A DNA stretch of 64,000 bases, taken from NCBI RefSeq assembly GCF_020731415.2, contig NZ_CP088276.1:412848-476847 (forward strand), in the 5' to 3' direction. The notes under the pieces are model-generated. The model ran no database searches. It was not told the DNA's origin and worked only from the letters and a program-made list of their open reading frames with translations. This DNA is from Phyllobacterium sp. T1293. Lineage in GTDB: Bacteria > Pseudomonadota > Alphaproteobacteria > Rhizobiales > Rhizobiaceae. Shown here in pieces: positions 9,128 through 17,533 of this stretch (position 1 is its first letter; each line of letters opens with the position of its first letter). Position numbers and translations under genes: made by a program.

Positions 9128-9177
9128 CGAAACTGCCCATCGACTGTTGAAGTCATGTGAGTGCAACAAACGTTGCG
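9121..9177 (-). promoter_or_regulatory. Candidate antiterminator RNA hairpins in the amide-operon leader
   Basis: Just 5' of the terminator, the transcript can form GGGC-(AGTTTC)-GCCC (9125-9138). This is a hexaloop hairpin whose 3' arm uses the same C-run as the terminator's 5' arm, so the two are mutually exclusive. Two further small hairpins lie upstream: GACT-N5-AGTC (9142-9154) and GCAAC-N4-GTTGC (9163-9176). Paired small hairpins are the known kind of ANTAR target. The usual conserved loop bases are not clearly present, so the exact AmiR contact is inference. Confidence 0.55.
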
Positions 9178-9187
9178 CAATCAATAG

Positions 9188-9222
9188 GCACGATTAAAAT
9201 ACGTGCACCCAAAACTTGTCAA
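9188..9222 (-). promoter_or_regulatory. Probable sigma70-type promoter of the amide operon
   Basis: On the minus strand TTGACA (9217-9222) is followed, 18 bases later, by TTTAAT (9193-9198). An inverted repeat GCACG-N9-CGTGC (9188-9206) overlaps the -10 region and could be an operator. The position leaves a leader of about 110-120 bases containing the hairpins and terminator described nearby. Confidence 0.5.
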
Positions 9223-9239
9223 GCGACTTATTGGAAGCT

Positions 9240-9504
9240 GCCATCAAGACGTTTCGGCAGGTGTCCGAAGAGACGATCGTTTGGTAATGTTCTGCTGGTT
9301 CAATGTGTCTTGACCGGCAGCGCTACCACCTGAACGCGCCGCAACATCATATGGACAAGACCAAGCGCATCCACCACGACTAGGCATCCTCGGCTGTATT
9401 GCAGGCATCACACTCAACACCGCGCTGCGTATGCGCAGGTTGGAAACCAGGCCCGCTCTCTGGCGGGGGCTCAGAGGTGCGAAGAGCGTCTTGCACGCAG
9501 GCAC
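9240..9504. other. Non-coding or eroded stretch
   Basis: Between the amide-operon promoter and the decarboxylase-like relic I find no convincing coding sequence, RNA gene or repeat. Short frames on either strand have no recognisable content. Confidence 0.5.
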
Positions 9505-9900
9505 CCTTCTTCGCCTGCCGCTTCAATCGCGATCCAAAGCCGTGATTATTTGGGATCTTACGGACGGGTTGATCTCATAAACGCTGCCCCTGGCAATCGG
9601 CCCTTGTTGGATCTCTTCGAGCAAGGTGAGATAGACGCAGCATTTGCTCCATTTCTTCCATCTGGCTTCTTTAGACCCAACTCAAAGTTCAGGCAGTTAC
9701 TGCCCGACTTTAGAGAGCAAGAAGTATAGTACGCCTCTAGCGCCGGTTTCGTTCCAGGAATGCATATTCTGGGAATAAAAGCTGAATTGACGTTGAAATA
9801 CCCGTGGCTTGTTCAGGCAATAAGCGAAGCGTTTGATAACAGTGCGAGACTTTGGCGTGAAAAGCGTGAGAAATTTGCAGAGACCTCGCCGTGGAGATGA
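9505..9900 (+). pseudogene. Relic of a 4,5-dihydroxyphthalate decarboxylase-like / substrate-binding protein
   Basis: The plus-strand frame phased at 9532 gives about 120 residues resembling the C-terminal half of 4,5-dihydroxyphthalate decarboxylase-like proteins. They contain the blocks LLDLFEQGEIDAAFAPFLPS, FRQLLPDFREQEV, GFVPGMHILGIKAEL and KYPWLVQAISEAFDNSARLW. An in-frame TAG (9727-9729) splits it, TGA (9898-9900) ends it early, and the N-terminal half is missing. It is therefore a decayed gene. Family assignment rests on the order and spacing of these blocks and should be tested by a profile search. Confidence 0.6.
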
Positions 9901-11360
9901 GCAAACAGATTGATCTAAGTGTCTTGGATACGTTTGGCCGACGGCCACTGATCAAGCCTGACATCAGCGTGACACGTCTATTGGGTCCACCAGGTATCGC
10001 TAAGGCTGCAGCTTTGTTGCCTGTCCAGGCACGACTATTAGGTCAGCGCGCTACACCAGAAGCTAAAGCGTCGTTGCCTTTGACGCCGGTGCGGTAACTA
10101 TCACACTGATCAGGTCGTACGCCGCCGGTCCGGCTTCTGTCCAAAGCTAAACCGTTCCAGCTTCATATTTGGTTCGTCTGTTTCAGTCGCTTTGCTTCAA
10201 ATTTCTCCTATAAGATTGAAAATGATAGAAAATATCCGTTACATAAAATTCACTGGAGGAATATGGACAACCCAAACCGAAAGATGCAAATTTGGACTGA
10301 AAAAAGTTTCAGACCAAGCAAAATAAGATGTTTCTCGATTTTAGCTCATACTATTTAAATTCAAAAATTCTGAGCCTCAAGTCCTAAGACTGATAGAAGG
10401 CTGCTCTTCAAATGAATGCCCTCAGGCTGATCGCCTCCGAATAATTGGTTCATGAAAAGTGATACGCGTGCAGATGATCTGCAAAAGCTCGCATAGAGAG
10501 CAAGCGCTAGCGTGTTGTATGATATAACATTTCATGTCTATGGGGAATCTCGCAATGGATTTGAAATTGTTGTCTGAACAGTCATTCGCCCTGCAACGTA
10601 TTGCGGTCGAATATTGAGGCATTTAATCCTGACGGTATGCCTAAAACACAATTTCTTTGGATCATTGATAACGTCGGAGAAGAAACAACTCCTAATGTGT
10701 TTAACGCCGGATTGTCGATAGCGCGGCCAAAACGAAATGGTTCATGTCAATTCTGATTAAACTCGCTTTTCGCATGTATTTATCGAGGGTTGTGGCCCAA
10801 ATCATTATGAGGACGTTTATGCAAACCTCTGTAATATTTGGGTGATCATCGAATTGTGCCCTTACGCTGCATGGTCAGGCTATAATATCGCGCCATGTTG
10901 CGATCGGGATCATAACGCGTGACATGGAATGATTGGGGGCTCAGTCATGTCCTCAAGAATCCTGACTTCAGACGCAATCGTCCAATGACAAAATTTGAAT
11001 CTGTAGAACTCCATCGATTCAAATCTTTGATGGGAATGCCGCGCTGCGACACAACTATCGGCAAGTCAAACCGAAGATTTGCAAGCCTTTCGCAGCACGA
11101 TAACTTTCTGGTTTGTAAAAACGCTCATCTATCAACATGACTTGAAGCAGGCAGGATGGAATCCCATCTGGTTTCTTGTCACTATCGTAGTGTCATGCGC
11201 AACTCGTGCTAAATTCATCATGGCGTCACGTTGATCGCTGGTGACCAGCGTGATGCCCAGACCACTCCTACAATGATCGTACTGTGGTTTCAGCCCGTCG
11301 AGTGGCAAAGAGAATCATGGACACAATTACCGGACTGCCCATTTGCTCAAGATGGTCACC
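9901..11360. other. 1.4-kb AT-richer intergenic region without recognisable genes
   Basis: No frame of convincing length or composition is present on either strand, and the base composition is visibly more AT-rich than the surrounding genes. Small frames (for example 39 codons from about 10637, MPKTQFLWIIDNVGEE) are too short to name. With the relic to its left it looks like an eroded accessory segment. Confidence 0.55.
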
Positions 11361-12134
11361 CTACTTCGTAGTGTAACCGCCATTGACCAGAATGGTTTGA
11401 CCAGTCATCCACCATCCCTCCGAAACCATGAACCTAATGTACGGAACAATGTCTTGAATATCGGTCAGACCAGTTTTGGTGAATTTTGACAATGCCGCGG
11501 CTGATTTATGGTAGGCGACGGCATCCGCCCCCTCCGCAGGATAGAAGAATGGTGTGTCCATCGGGCCTGGTCCGATTGCCGTTACTGAAATCCCACGTGC
11601 CCCGAACTCCTTCGACGCTGCGCGGGTAAAGTGTTCTACGGGTGCCTTTGTACCCGCATAAGCGGCATAAAACGGTGTGAACGCACCCAGGAGTGACGTT
11701 ACGAGTGTACAGATCTTGCCATTGTCATTGACATGTTTTCCTGCCTCTTTAAGAAAAAAGAAGGCCGCTTTTGCATTCACCGCGCTCGATTGATCATATT
11801 CTGCTTCCGATATCTCGAGGAGTGGTTTTTTCAGGACCTTGCCAACGGTGTTGATGGCAATATCCGGGCGGCCAATAGCAGCCACGACATCGCCAAAGAG
11901 CTTTTCCACGGCATCTGCAGTGGTCAGATCTGCCTGAAATGCAACTGCCTTAGCACCCGCTGCCTTCACTGCCGCCAATGTTGCTTCCGCATCAGCTTTC
12001 GTCGCTGCACTGTTGTAATGAATGGCTATTGCCCTTGCGCCGTGCTTGGCAAGGTCACGTGCGATAAGCCCACCGAGATTCTTTGCTCCTCCGGCGATGA
12101 TTACGGTTTTACCTTTAATACTATGATCGGCCAT
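11361..12134 (-). CDS. Short-chain dehydrogenase/reductase (SDR)
   Basis: A 257-residue classical SDR with an N-terminal Rossmann fold (VIIAGGAKNLGGLIA, a variant of TGxxxGxG) and the catalytic YxxxK as YAGTK around residue 160. An upstream catalytic-region serine (VTSLLGAF) and a C-terminal MTGQTILVNGGYT block are also present. The usual NAG motif reads NTVGK. Substrate is unknown. AAGGAG precedes the ATG. It is divergent from a LysR gene across a 140-bp region holding a palindrome, so that regulator probably controls it. Confidence 0.9.
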   Translation of the reverse strand: MADHSIKGKTVIIAGGAKNLGGLIARDLAKHGARAIAIHYNSAATKADAEATLAAVKAAGAKAVAFQADLTTADAVEKLFGDVVAAIGRPDIAINTVGKVLKKPLLEISEAEYDQSSAVNAKAAFFFLKEAGKHVNDNGKICTLVTSLLGAFTPFYAAYAGTKAPVEHFTRAASKEFGARGISVTAIGPGPMDTPFFYPAEGADAVAYHKSAAALSKFTKTGLTDIQDIVPYIRFMVSEGWWMTGQTILVNGGYTTK

Positions 12135-12227
12135 GAATGAAGGCTCCTTGATTTAAAACGCTACACAATGCAGTCGCTTCCCGTAGACAACGATATCGCT
12201 TAGATTGATGGGATAAAGTCGACAAAT

Positions 12228-12244
12228 CTGACATCACTTGTCAG
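12228..12244 (+). promoter_or_regulatory. Palindromic operator in the SDR-LysR intergenic region
   Basis: CTGACA-N5-TGTCAG is a perfect 6-bp inverted repeat centred between the divergent SDR and LysR genes. It fits the T-N11-A architecture of LysR-family sites. It lies about 30 bases before the LysR start, consistent with autoregulation and activation of the SDR gene. Confidence 0.6.
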
Positions 12245-12274
12245 TTTAGGCATACAATCGGAGGTGTTTATCAA

Positions 12275-13168
12275 TTGGATCGCATTGATTTATTCCGCAT
12301 CTTTTGCAGGGTTGTTGAGTGTTCGAGCTTCACCCGCGCCGCTGATACGCTGGATATTCCGCGATCTTCTGTTTCGGCTGCCGTTTTGGAACTCGAAGGA
12401 CGCGTCGACGCCAGACTTCTCTATCGAACAACTCGCAAGGTTTCGCCCACTCAAGAAGGGCTTGCCTTCTATGCACGCTGCCAGCAGATGATTGCCGACA
12501 TGGACGCGACGGAGAATCTTTTCCGACACGCCTCCACCCAACCGACTGGTAGACTTAGGATCGATGTTCCAGGGCGGATTGGCCGATTGATTATCGCTCC
12601 AGCGCTCCCACGGTTTCTGGATCAATATCCGCAGATTGATATTGATCTTGGCGTCAGCGATCGCACTGTCGATCTTATAGGAGACAACGTCGATTGTGCT
12701 CTACGGGTTGGATTTCTGCCTGACTCAAACTTCATTGCTCGCAATTTCGGAGAACTACCGCTCATGAATGTTGCGAGCCCCGAATATCTGGCGCGCTATG
12801 GTGTCCCCGCTTCACCTGATGAACTCAGCACTCATTGGGCCGTAAACTACGCTTCCCCTTCGACAGGCCGTACAACAGGGTGGGAATGGGAAGATAAAGG
12901 AAAGCTGCACACCTTATCCATGCGCAGCCGGGTTACCGTTAATAATGCTGAAGCTTACATTGCCTGTTGCCTGGCCGGTTCCGGATTGATCCAAATACCG
13001 GCCTTCGATGTAAAGGTTCATATTGATGCAGGCGAACTTGTTGAGGTCATGCCAGCATATCGCGCCCGTTCCATGCCAATGACCCTGCTTTATCCACATC
13101 GCCATTTTCTGACGCGTCGCCTCGAAGTTTTTGCTGATTGGCTCGAGACACTCCTTCAAGCCGATTGA
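12275..13168 (+). CDS. LysR-family transcriptional regulator
   Basis: A 297-residue regulator with an N-terminal winged helix (residues 1-60, SSFTRAADTLDIPRSSVSAA) and a LysR substrate-binding domain from about residue 90 (TGRLRIDVPGRIGRLIIAP). The start is a TTG preceded by GGAGGT nine bases upstream; there is no nearby ATG that keeps the complete helix-turn-helix. It is divergent from the SDR gene and is probably its regulator. The inducer is unknown. Confidence 0.9.
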   Translation: MDRIDLFRIFCRVVECSSFTRAADTLDIPRSSVSAAVLELEGRVDARLLYRTTRKVSPTQEGLAFYARCQQMIADMDATENLFRHASTQPTGRLRIDVPGRIGRLIIAPALPRFLDQYPQIDIDLGVSDRTVDLIGDNVDCALRVGFLPDSNFIARNFGELPLMNVASPEYLARYGVPASPDELSTHWAVNYASPSTGRTTGWEWEDKGKLHTLSMRSRVTVNNAEAYIACCLAGSGLIQIPAFDVKVHIDAGELVEVMPAYRARSMPMTLLYPHRHFLTRRLEVFADWLETLLQAD

Positions 13169-13216
13169 CTAGCAGATTATCAATCAGCAATGAACTTTGA
13201 CCCCTTAGCCTGGCTT

Positions 13217-13745
13217 GACGACCACTAGGGCCAAGGCGCGCGCGATGCTTCGGCACTCTGGCGCGAAATGCGTAAGAAACACTTTTGTGGTCAGATCGGC
13301 GTCGTCTTTGAATAGGTGCGGCGCAGGCGCCTTGCTCAAAGCCTGATCAAGTATACATGCCCGCACGTCTTCAGCACGAAACATCGCCAGACCGATGAGA
13401 CTGGCGCGTGATAACCTGTCCAAATCATAGGCAGTACTCATCGCTGCAATCGAGAGCATTTTCCTGACATCGTCATCGCACAAGCGCTGATCGACGACTT
13501 TCAGCAGATGATCCAGTAAAACGGGGGCCGCCAACTTTGTTGGTTGGTTTAAAGCAGCCAAGGATAGCCTCGTCGGATCGTTTGCCAACGGCGTCGAAAA
13601 GGACATCGCAGCGGTTCGCAACGCGATCATCTCCCTGTGGTCGAATGATCAAACCGAGGGCCTGATCACCAAACCCATTAAGAGACAGATGTACGGCCGC
13701 GCCAAGATCGATCTGCTCCATGTACGTCTCATCGGGGCAACTTAG
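13217..13745 (+). pseudogene. ISL3-family transposase remnant
   Basis: The plus-strand frame from 13527 to the TAG at 13743-13745 reads as the C-terminus of an ISL3-type transposase, including SFANGVEKDIAAVRNA, SLWSNDQTEG and IKRQMYGRAKIDLLHVRL. Upstream pieces of the same protein (DASALWREMRKKHF near 13240 and IVIAQALIDDFQQMIQ near 13475) lie in other frames and are separated by stops. The element is decayed and cannot be active. No intact terminal inverted repeats were identified. Confidence 0.75.
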
Positions 13746-14171
13746 GTTTCGGCCACAGAGGGTGTGTCACACCCAATTTTGCACGTCTAAACGGAGGTAT
13801 GGCTCTGTTGGTTCGAAGCTGCCAGCACGCTGTACCAAAACTGCATAATCGGTAGTATCAACATTCGCAAAGGAAGGCTCCAAGACGTCCGCAGCGCGAG
13901 CGACTGATAATTTTCTTATCACTTTGTAGACGCCGTCATTCAATTGAAGCGATACCTTGCATTTGCGATTTTACGGGCTTGTGTCCTCTTGCTGAGCCGA
14001 GCGTTCGCTCGGACATGGCAGGAAAGTTCTGTTCGAGACGGTACCGCGATCTGATCGGAACTTCGCCATGAAGATGTGAGTATCCATTGTGATCATTGAC
14101 AGTAATTATGTCATATGCGTGAGATAACAAAGTGTAGACTATCCCGTGATACTTCTCAAAGAGGTGCGGCA
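13746..14171. other. Region between transposase relic and DUF2235-like gene
   Basis: About 425 bases with no convincing gene. The segment just after the relic (GGTGTGTCACACC, 13760-13772) may be part of the old element's end. The rest shows nothing I can name. Confidence 0.4.
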
Positions 14172-15101
14172 ATGCAAAGTCCATTCCCCGCGAGCATGAG
14201 CAGCTATGTTAGCGGGCAAATTGCCAAAATTGAAGGTGAGCAGCGACGGCAGGCGGAAATTGCGGCGGTTAATGCCGCAACGGATATTTTCGCAGGCGTT
14301 GACGGGACGGGGGTATTTAACGACCGCCAGTATCAGCTGGAATTTCAGAACAGCTTCGTCAACCGCATGTTTCGGGAATGGGACACGCCAGCGAAATTTT
14401 ACCGGCGCGGCCCAAGTATAGATGGTATCGGAACAGCCAATCTGGCCTTTGCTGCCTTCGAATATGTCCATAAGCTTTATGACCAGAAAGCTGAGAAGCC
14501 TAAGCGGATTTTTCTCGCTGGTTATAGTCGGGGTGGTGCGGCGGTCGTCAAAGTATGTGATCTCCTGCAGGACAGGGGCATACCCGTGCACGGTCTTTTC
14601 CTGTTCGATGCGGTCGATAGGGCAGTGCTGATTACCCCCAGTTTTATTCCCAGAAATGTCCGCTACTGTTTCCATGCCCGTCGCGATCCGCGAAGCAATT
14701 CACGCAACAGCTTTGGCAGCTATGGCACCAAGGTCTATCGCGATGCCACGGCCTATCGGGAAAGATTTTTCTATTGCACCCATGGGGGCATGGGCGGGGT
14801 TCCCTGGCTCAAGGCAGATCCGGATGGTCATATCAACGAGGCTGAAAACATAAATCTCGGAAAGCCAATTGTGCAAAACCCTACACTTCGTGTTTTGGCC
14901 ATGACCAATCCTGCCACCGCCAGTCTGGTGATATCAGATCACCTAGCTCGTCAGGGGAACGATGCTTATCGTGCCGCAGGCCGCACGAATGTAACCTTAC
15001 AGCAGGACAAAGTTGGTTCAGCTGAAGTCGGGCAATGGATGTTCGCCGCACTCAAAGAGTTGCGCAAGGACGCTGCAACTGCTCAAGTTCCGGCGTTTTG
15101 A
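14172..15101 (+). CDS. DUF2235-like alpha/beta hydrolase
   Basis: A 309-residue protein with an alpha/beta-hydrolase nucleophile elbow GYSRGG (serine near residue 122), preceded by the FAGVDGTGVFND stretch typical of DUF2235-like domains. Some members of this group are type VI secretion lipases. A later FYCTHGGMGGVPWL segment supplies a candidate catalytic histidine. The ATG at 14172 has AGAGGTG five bases upstream, so the 19-residue longer reading is unlikely. There is no signal peptide. It stands alone between two transposase relics, with no immunity-like or VgrG gene beside it, so the role as effector or housekeeping lipase is open. Confidence 0.75.
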   Translation: MQSPFPASMSSYVSGQIAKIEGEQRRQAEIAAVNAATDIFAGVDGTGVFNDRQYQLEFQNSFVNRMFREWDTPAKFYRRGPSIDGIGTANLAFAAFEYVHKLYDQKAEKPKRIFLAGYSRGGAAVVKVCDLLQDRGIPVHGLFLFDAVDRAVLITPSFIPRNVRYCFHARRDPRSNSRNSFGSYGTKVYRDATAYRERFFYCTHGGMGGVPWLKADPDGHINEAENINLGKPIVQNPTLRVLAMTNPATASLVISDHLARQGNDAYRAAGRTNVTLQQDKVGSAEVGQWMFAALKELRKDAATAQVPAF

Positions 15102-15281
15102 CAGGGTCACTATCATTGCATCGTAAAAACCGGTTCGGATTTTTTAGCGTAAATGCTGTGTTATGCTTCACAAAACGGCTTTCGGATGCCAGCGCGACGG
15201 GTATTTGGTTCCTTGTGGCTGCACATTTTGAACGAAACCACGAACTGAAGATGCAAGGTGTCTAACAAACTCGGGGCTATT

Positions 15282-15434
15282 CAGACATTGCTGGTTGACG
15301 TCCTCAAAGATATTTATCGGCTGCCAGAGCTGCTTGCCCAATTAGGACTGGCGGGCAGTTCGTACTTTTACCATCGAGCCCGTATGAAGGTGGCAGACAA
15401 GTGCCTAGCCAAATTCACTGCACATCCCTGTTGA
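15282..15434 (+). pseudogene. IS3-family transposase (OrfB N-terminal) remnant
   Basis: A short plus-strand frame ending at TGA 15432-15434 encodes LVDVLKDIYRLPELLAQLG followed by SSYFYHRARMKVADK. This resembles the start of the IS150-group OrfB protein, where a helix-turn-helix-like pvdLlklLgis-SSYyY pattern is followed by a basic region. The catalytic DDE domain is absent. It is a small relic, recognised only by pattern. Confidence 0.45.
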
Positions 15435-15450
15435 ATACCTGTGATCTCCG

Positions 15451-15465
15451 GTATACAGTGTATAC
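15451..15465 (+). promoter_or_regulatory. Candidate TetR operator
   Basis: GTATAC-AGT-GTATAC is a direct and inverted repeat at once, because each half is itself a palindrome. It lies 21 bases before the chosen start of the TetR gene. Position and form fit an autoregulatory operator for that repressor. Confidence 0.6.
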
Positions 15466-15485
15466 TTGTGACGGAAAGAGCGTCG

Positions 15486-16082
15486 ATGAGTCCAAAGCAA
15501 CGTATCCTTGACAGTGCGCTGAATGAACTGGCCCGCGTTGGGGCGCAGGGGTTTAGTTTACGCGCCGTCGCGGTTGCCGTCGGCATCACGCCAATGGCTA
15601 TCTATCGCTATTTTAGCAATCGGGAAGAGCTTCTGTTCGCTGCAGGCGAAGCGGCCTTCGCAATATGGTTGCGACGGGTCGAAGCTATCAAGGAGCAGGG
15701 GGCGCTGAATTGGCTGCGAAAAGTGGGACAAGCCTATATCGAGTTTGCGCTCGATGAGCCAGCTCACTTTGATGCCTGCTTTGTTCTGCGGACCCGCGTG
15801 GAAAGGCTCTATCCCACGGACTTTGAAGCAGGGCTATCGCCGGTTATCACAATGGTGACGGAGCGCATCGCAATTGCGCAGGCGGAAAGCAGATTGAGGG
15901 CGGGTAACGCCCTGGAGTTCGCACTCTTCTATTGGGCAGAATTGCATGGGCTCGCCTTGTTGCACCGTTCGGGGCGTTTTGCCATGGAACGTCCTGCCTT
16001 TTTGGCTCTCATAAACCGGTCCATTGATCGCATGCTCAACGATGCGACGGCGGGCGAGGAAACACCGTCAAGCTCATCATGA
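15486..16082 (+). CDS. TetR-family transcriptional regulator
   Basis: A 198-residue regulator with an N-terminal TetR helix-turn-helix (FSLRAVAVAVGITPMAIYRY, residues 20-45). A ligand-binding C-terminal domain follows, resembling TetR_C-type domains (GQAYIEFALDEPAHFDACF). The ATG at 15486 has GGAAAGAG five bases upstream. In-frame GTG codons further up (15441 and 15468) would place the palindromic operator inside or next to the coding region. The stop overlaps the start of the Lnt-like gene (ATGA), so the two are coupled and the regulator probably controls its partner. The ligand is unknown. Confidence 0.88.
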   Translation: MSPKQRILDSALNELARVGAQGFSLRAVAVAVGITPMAIYRYFSNREELLFAAGEAAFAIWLRRVEAIKEQGALNWLRKVGQAYIEFALDEPAHFDACFVLRTRVERLYPTDFEAGLSPVITMVTERIAIAQAESRLRAGNALEFALFYWAELHGLALLHRSGRFAMERPAFLALINRSIDRMLNDATAGEETPSSSS

Positions 16083-17491
16083 TCAGAAAAGACCATCCAT
16101 ATCTTGGCATTGTCGCAGCCACGACAACCGGATTACTGTTTTGGGCTTCGCGCGATACGGGATCGTTTGGCCCTCTCGTGCTGATAGCACCCATTCCATG
16201 GCTCGCCTACGCTTTGCCGGCAAAGCGTATCGTGTGGATTGCTGTCTTGTCCTTTTTGGCGGGCACACTTGGTCGGCTTGGATTGATCCTAGCCTATATT
16301 GGAGTGATTCCACCGGCTGTACTCATTCTTTGGATAATCTTCCTGCCGCTTTGGTTTATGGGCACCGTGCTGCTGACACGCTGGCTGTACCGCTCCGCTT
16401 CGCTCTGGATGGCTCTGTTGGCTTATCCCGTATTCTCCACGGCAAGCGAGTTTCTGTTCAATCTTATCTCGCCTCACGGCAGCTTTGGATCGCTCGGTTA
16501 TTCCCTGATTGATCTTCCTGTCCTTGTACAGGCTGCCAGCATCGGGGGTGTTGCCGCCCTAACCTTCATCGGCTCGCTTGTGCCAATGGCCGGGACCTTA
16601 TTCATCATTTCTCCGCGTTCCCGCAGACATACGGTATTACTTGCAGGGTCATCATTGATTGTTATCTTGATGTTTGGAGCGATCCGGATGGAACATGGCT
16701 ATGACCGGCAGGTGGCTGTCTCTTTAATCGCTATTGATGCATTGCAGGATGACGACGTCAAAGATGAACACACGGCCCAACTGAACGCGAAGGCCTATGC
16801 GGACCTGATTGATACTCTCGCCGGTACGCGCCCCGATATTATCGTCCTTCCCGAGAAAAGCCTGATCCGCAAACCTGGCTGGAGTGACACAGGCACTCTG
16901 ATACGGAACGCGGCAGAACGGCATGGCATCTCCATCGTCGCAGGTTTCAATGAGACCCTGGGAGATGAATCTCATGCCAATACCGCTGAGTTCTATCATC
17001 CAATGCAGCAAAATCAGCGCTATCTCAAACGCAGGCTCATACCAGGTCTTGAGAGCGAGTTCGTATCTGGAACGGAGAACCTCATCATCGGGAGCACCGG
17101 TATCGCAATCTGCAAGGACATGGATTTTGCCCCGGCTATTCGGGATTATGGCCGGCACGGCGTTCAATTGATGCTGATTCCAGCATGGGATTTCAGCGCC
17201 GATGCACGATTGCACGCCCGCATGGCAGTCGTGCGCGGTGTAGAAAATGGCTTTGCGGTCGTACGCGCGGCAGCCAACGGCATGCTCACTGTCAGTGATG
17301 CTTATGGCCAGATAATAGCAGAGAAAGCCACGGCCAAAAATTCTGCCGTGATCTTGTCTTCCAGCGTTGGATTGCGGGACGGAAAAACGCTCTATGTGCT
17401 GTTCGGTGATGTCTTTAGCTGGCTTACGGTTGTCAGCGGTGTGCTTTTGATCATCCGTGGATTTGGATTAACGCGAAAGAATTTGGATTGA
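16079..17491 (+). CDS. Apolipoprotein N-acyltransferase-like membrane protein (Lnt paralogue)
   Basis: A 470-residue protein with about six N-terminal membrane segments (residues 1-205) followed by a nitrilase-fold domain (about 215-440) and a final membrane helix. The nitrilase triad of Lnt is visible: Glu in VLPEKSL, Lys in RYLKRRLIPG and Cys in GIAICKDMDF. Lnt adds the third acyl chain to lipoproteins at the outer face of the inner membrane. The protein is shorter than typical Lnt (about 510-530). It is coupled to a TetR gene rather than standing in the usual housekeeping context beside a CBS-domain transporter gene, so it is likely an additional, conditionally expressed acyltransferase. 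Substrate is inference. Confidence 0.82.
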   Translation: MIRKDHPYLGIVAATTTGLLFWASRDTGSFGPLVLIAPIPWLAYALPAKRIVWIAVLSFLAGTLGRLGLILAYIGVIPPAVLILWIIFLPLWFMGTVLLTRWLYRSASLWMALLAYPVFSTASEFLFNLISPHGSFGSLGYSLIDLPVLVQAASIGGVAALTFIGSLVPMAGTLFIISPRSRRHTVLLAGSSLIVILMFGAIRMEHGYDRQVAVSLIAIDALQDDDVKDEHTAQLNAKAYADLIDTLAGTRPDIIVLPEKSLIRKPGWSDTGTLIRNAAERHGISIVAGFNETLGDESHANTAEFYHPMQQNQRYLKRRLIPGLESEFVSGTENLIIGSTGIAICKDMDFAPAIRDYGRHGVQLMLIPAWDFSADARLHARMAVVRGVENGFAVVRAAANGMLTVSDAYGQIIAEKATAKNSAVILSSSVGLRDGKTLYVLFGDVFSWLTVVSGVLLIIRGFGLTRKNLD

Positions 17492-17533
17492 ATAAACTCC
17501 CTAGGATGTCATTTCGCCCTCCCGCAAGCAACT

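Noticed and set aside
9188..9206. NtrC-type site in the amide-operon promoter
   Set aside because: GCACG-N9-CGTGC has the wrong half-site spacing for NtrC, and no sigma54 promoter (GG-N10-GC) was found at the matching position.
9244..9504. Minus-strand 86-codon frame
   Set aside because: Arg/Ser-rich composition, no ribosome site and no recognisable domain in an eroded region.
9891..10097. Plus-strand 68-codon frame after the decarboxylase-like relic
   Set aside because: It does not continue the relic's frame and no family pattern was recognised; probably chance.
13205..13721. Minus-strand frames over the transposase relic
   Set aside because: The plus strand here encodes recognisable ISL3 transposase blocks, so the opposite frames are shadows.
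13936..14184. Minus-strand 82-codon frame
   Set aside because: No ribosome site, no family resemblance and overlap with the start of the plus-strand DUF2235-like gene.
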